From contig JAKLFN010000109.1 in the NCBI GenBank assembly GCA_022711195.1, positions 1 through 6,879 on the forward strand: 6,879 nt of DNA. The letters are read 5' to 3'. This document shows positions 5,695-6,879 of the stretch, one piece after another. The notes beneath the pieces are model-generated. The model did no database searches, was not told the DNA's origin, and saw only the letters and a program-made list of their open reading frames with translations. Both the position numbers and the translations under genes were made by a program. The DNA comes from Bacteroidota bacterium (GTDB lineage: Bacteria > Bacteroidota > Bacteroidia > Bacteroidales > VadinHA17). Within the stretch, counting starts at the first letter, position 1; every line of letters begins with the position of its first letter.

Positions 5695-6879
5695 AACATT
5701 GCTGCAGACTGATCATCACCGTAATGGTTATGCTCTTCTTTCTTTCAACTGTTAAAGGGCAGGAGAACGGTGAAAAGGAAAAGATGATAACTTTCTTTCT
5801 CGATTGCTGGGACTGTGATTTTGATTTTGTAAGACAGGAGCTGCCCTTTATTTCCTTTGTACGTGATCCTCTGATGGCCGATGTGCACATTCTCGTAACT
5901 GATTCAAATACCGGCGGAGGTGGCGAGAAATTCTTCCTGAACTTCATTGGCAGGAACGAACTTAAGGGATTCGATAATGAATATAATGTAACCACTAATC
6001 AGTCCGATTCAGATGATGATATCCGGAAAGCGCTTCTTAAAATGCTTAAAGTCGGGATACTCCAGTATTATTCCAGGGCAGGGCTGACTGACAATATGAA
6101 CATCGAGATTGAGGACAAGGAAGACCGCAAAGCTGACGACATGATTATCGACAGGTGGAAAAAGTGGATATTCGGCTTGCAGGCGGCAGGATCGTACCAG
6201 AAAGAGGAGAGCCAGAATTCATCTTATCTCGTACTTTCCGGCAATGCAGGGAAAGTAACCGAAGAGTGGAAAACAAATTTCGATGGTTATTATGGAATTG
6301 ACCAGGAGAGATATAATGATGAAGACACCACAATTATAAACAGGCAGGATCAGACGGAAATATCAGCATATTTTGCAAAAAGTCTTAATGAGAAATGGTC
6401 GGCTGGCATATTCACTACATATACTTCGAGGAATTACCTCAACCTTGAACATAAGACCGCGATGGCTGCAGCAATTGAATACAACATCTTCCCCTGGAAA
6501 GAATGCAACCGCAGGGTGTTTGCAATCCAGTACTGGGCAGGAGTAAATTATTTCGATTACTTCGACAAAACTATATATGACAAGATGTATGAAACACTCT
6601 GGTCGGAGGGTCTGGAAGTGGATATGCGCTTTATACAGCCCTGGGGAGAAATAGAGTTAGGGTTGGAAGGACGACACTATTTTCACGACATCTCAAAAAA
6701 CAGGCTGACCCTGGAATCCGATATCTCTGTCAGAATTACAAAGAATCTGTCTGTATTCTGTGAGCTTCAGAGTGAGATCATACATGACCAGCTGTACCTG
6801 CCCAGCGGTGATGCCTCACGCGACGACATCCTGCTGCAGAGAAGGAAGCTGGCAACCACTTATGAGATAAGGAGTGAAC
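5691..6879 (+). CDS. Uncharacterised exported protein: small N-terminal domain plus predicted outer-membrane beta-barrel, C-terminus cut
   Basis: No named function is recognised. From the ATG at 5691 the frame stays open for 396 codons and leaves the right edge. Residues 1-23 are a Sec signal peptide, likely cut at VKG/QE. Residues about 32-130 form a compact domain with C39-W-D-C42, the stretch FVRQELPFISFVRD (46-59), ADVHILVTD (63-71), a Gly-rich turn at 75-78, FFLNFIGR (81-88) and an amphipathic helix near 110-127. After a charged linker (about 131-155), W159 onward shows repeated alternating hydrophobic/polar strands with many Tyr, Phe and Trp and polar turns, as in outer-membrane barrels. 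From memory, this pairing of a DCxxCDxDxxRxE...ADVHILVT domain with a barrel recurs in Bacteroidota and some other phyla as hypothetical proteins, often ending in a FGS...NPRF tail; if so, only a few dozen residues are missing here. It is divergent from the glycosidase operon and need not share its pathway. Confidence 0.85.
   Translation, partial: MKHCCRLIITVMVMLFFLSTVKGQENGEKEKMITFFLDCWDCDFDFVRQELPFISFVRDPLMADVHILVTDSNTGGGGEKFFLNFIGRNELKGFDNEYNVTTNQSDSDDDIRKALLKMLKVGILQYYSRAGLTDNMNIEIEDKEDRKADDMIIDRWKKWIFGLQAAGSYQKEESQNSSYLVLSGNAGKVTEEWKTNFDGYYGIDQERYNDEDTTIINRQDQTEISAYFAKSLNEKWSAGIFTTYTSRNYLNLEHKTAMAAAIEYNIFPWKECNRRVFAIQYWAGVNYFDYFDKTIYDKMYETLWSEGLEVDMRFIQPWGEIELGLEGRHYFHDISKNRLTLESDISVRITKNLSVFCELQSEIIHDQLYLPSGDASRDDILLQRRKLATTYEIRSE

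Noticed and set aside
5654..5995. 113-residue open frame on the minus strand
   Set aside because: It lies antisense to the N-terminal part of the exported barrel gene, whose signal peptide, domain and promoter are coherent. The antisense product is Ser/Lys/Pro-rich with no recognisable motif.

Overview
The window looks like a carbohydrate-degradation locus of a Bacteroidota bacterium, probably an environmental or gut Bacteroidales/Marinilabiliales-type lineage; this placement is inference. The support is a lipoprotein glycoside hydrolase of family 92, a GH27 enzyme of a clade common in that phylum, very short operon gaps without Shine-Dalgarno sites, and a perfect TAnnTTTG promoter element (the Bacteroidota -7 consensus) before the one rightward gene. 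No SusC/SusD pair, regulator, tRNA, rRNA, CRISPR array or insertion sequence is visible.

Left block (1-5489, minus strand): four genes read in one direction with gaps of 18, 11 and 10 bases, so almost certainly one operon. In transcription order they encode an exported TIM-barrel protein of the sugar isomerase/epimerase type, a GH92 alpha-mannosidase, an exported metal-dependent amidohydrolase, and a GH27 alpha-galactosidase-like enzyme whose C-terminus runs off the left edge. The first three have lipoprotein signal peptides and the fourth an ordinary Sec signal peptide. All four should therefore act in the periplasm or on the outer membrane. The glycosidases suggest attack on an alpha-mannoside decorated with alpha-galactosyl-like sugars. 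The two TIM-barrel partners suggest further processing of a released or modified sugar outside the cytoplasm. That cooperation is inference.

Centre (5490-5690): a divergent intergenic region. It holds a decayed tandem array of seven 8-bp units (5526-5581) that grades from ATGGTGCA-like to nearly pure G, with a canonical G-quadruplex pattern in its G-rich half. A candidate leftward promoter takes its -33 element from the array. A rightward -7 element (TAACTTTG) is overlapped by a perfect 14-bp dyad.

Right block (5691-6879, plus strand): one gene, cut by the right edge, for an exported protein with a small N-terminal domain (CxxC at residues 39-42) followed by what looks like an outer-membrane beta-barrel. 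I believe it belongs to a conserved but unnamed family; its function is unknown. It is the best candidate here for undescribed biology.
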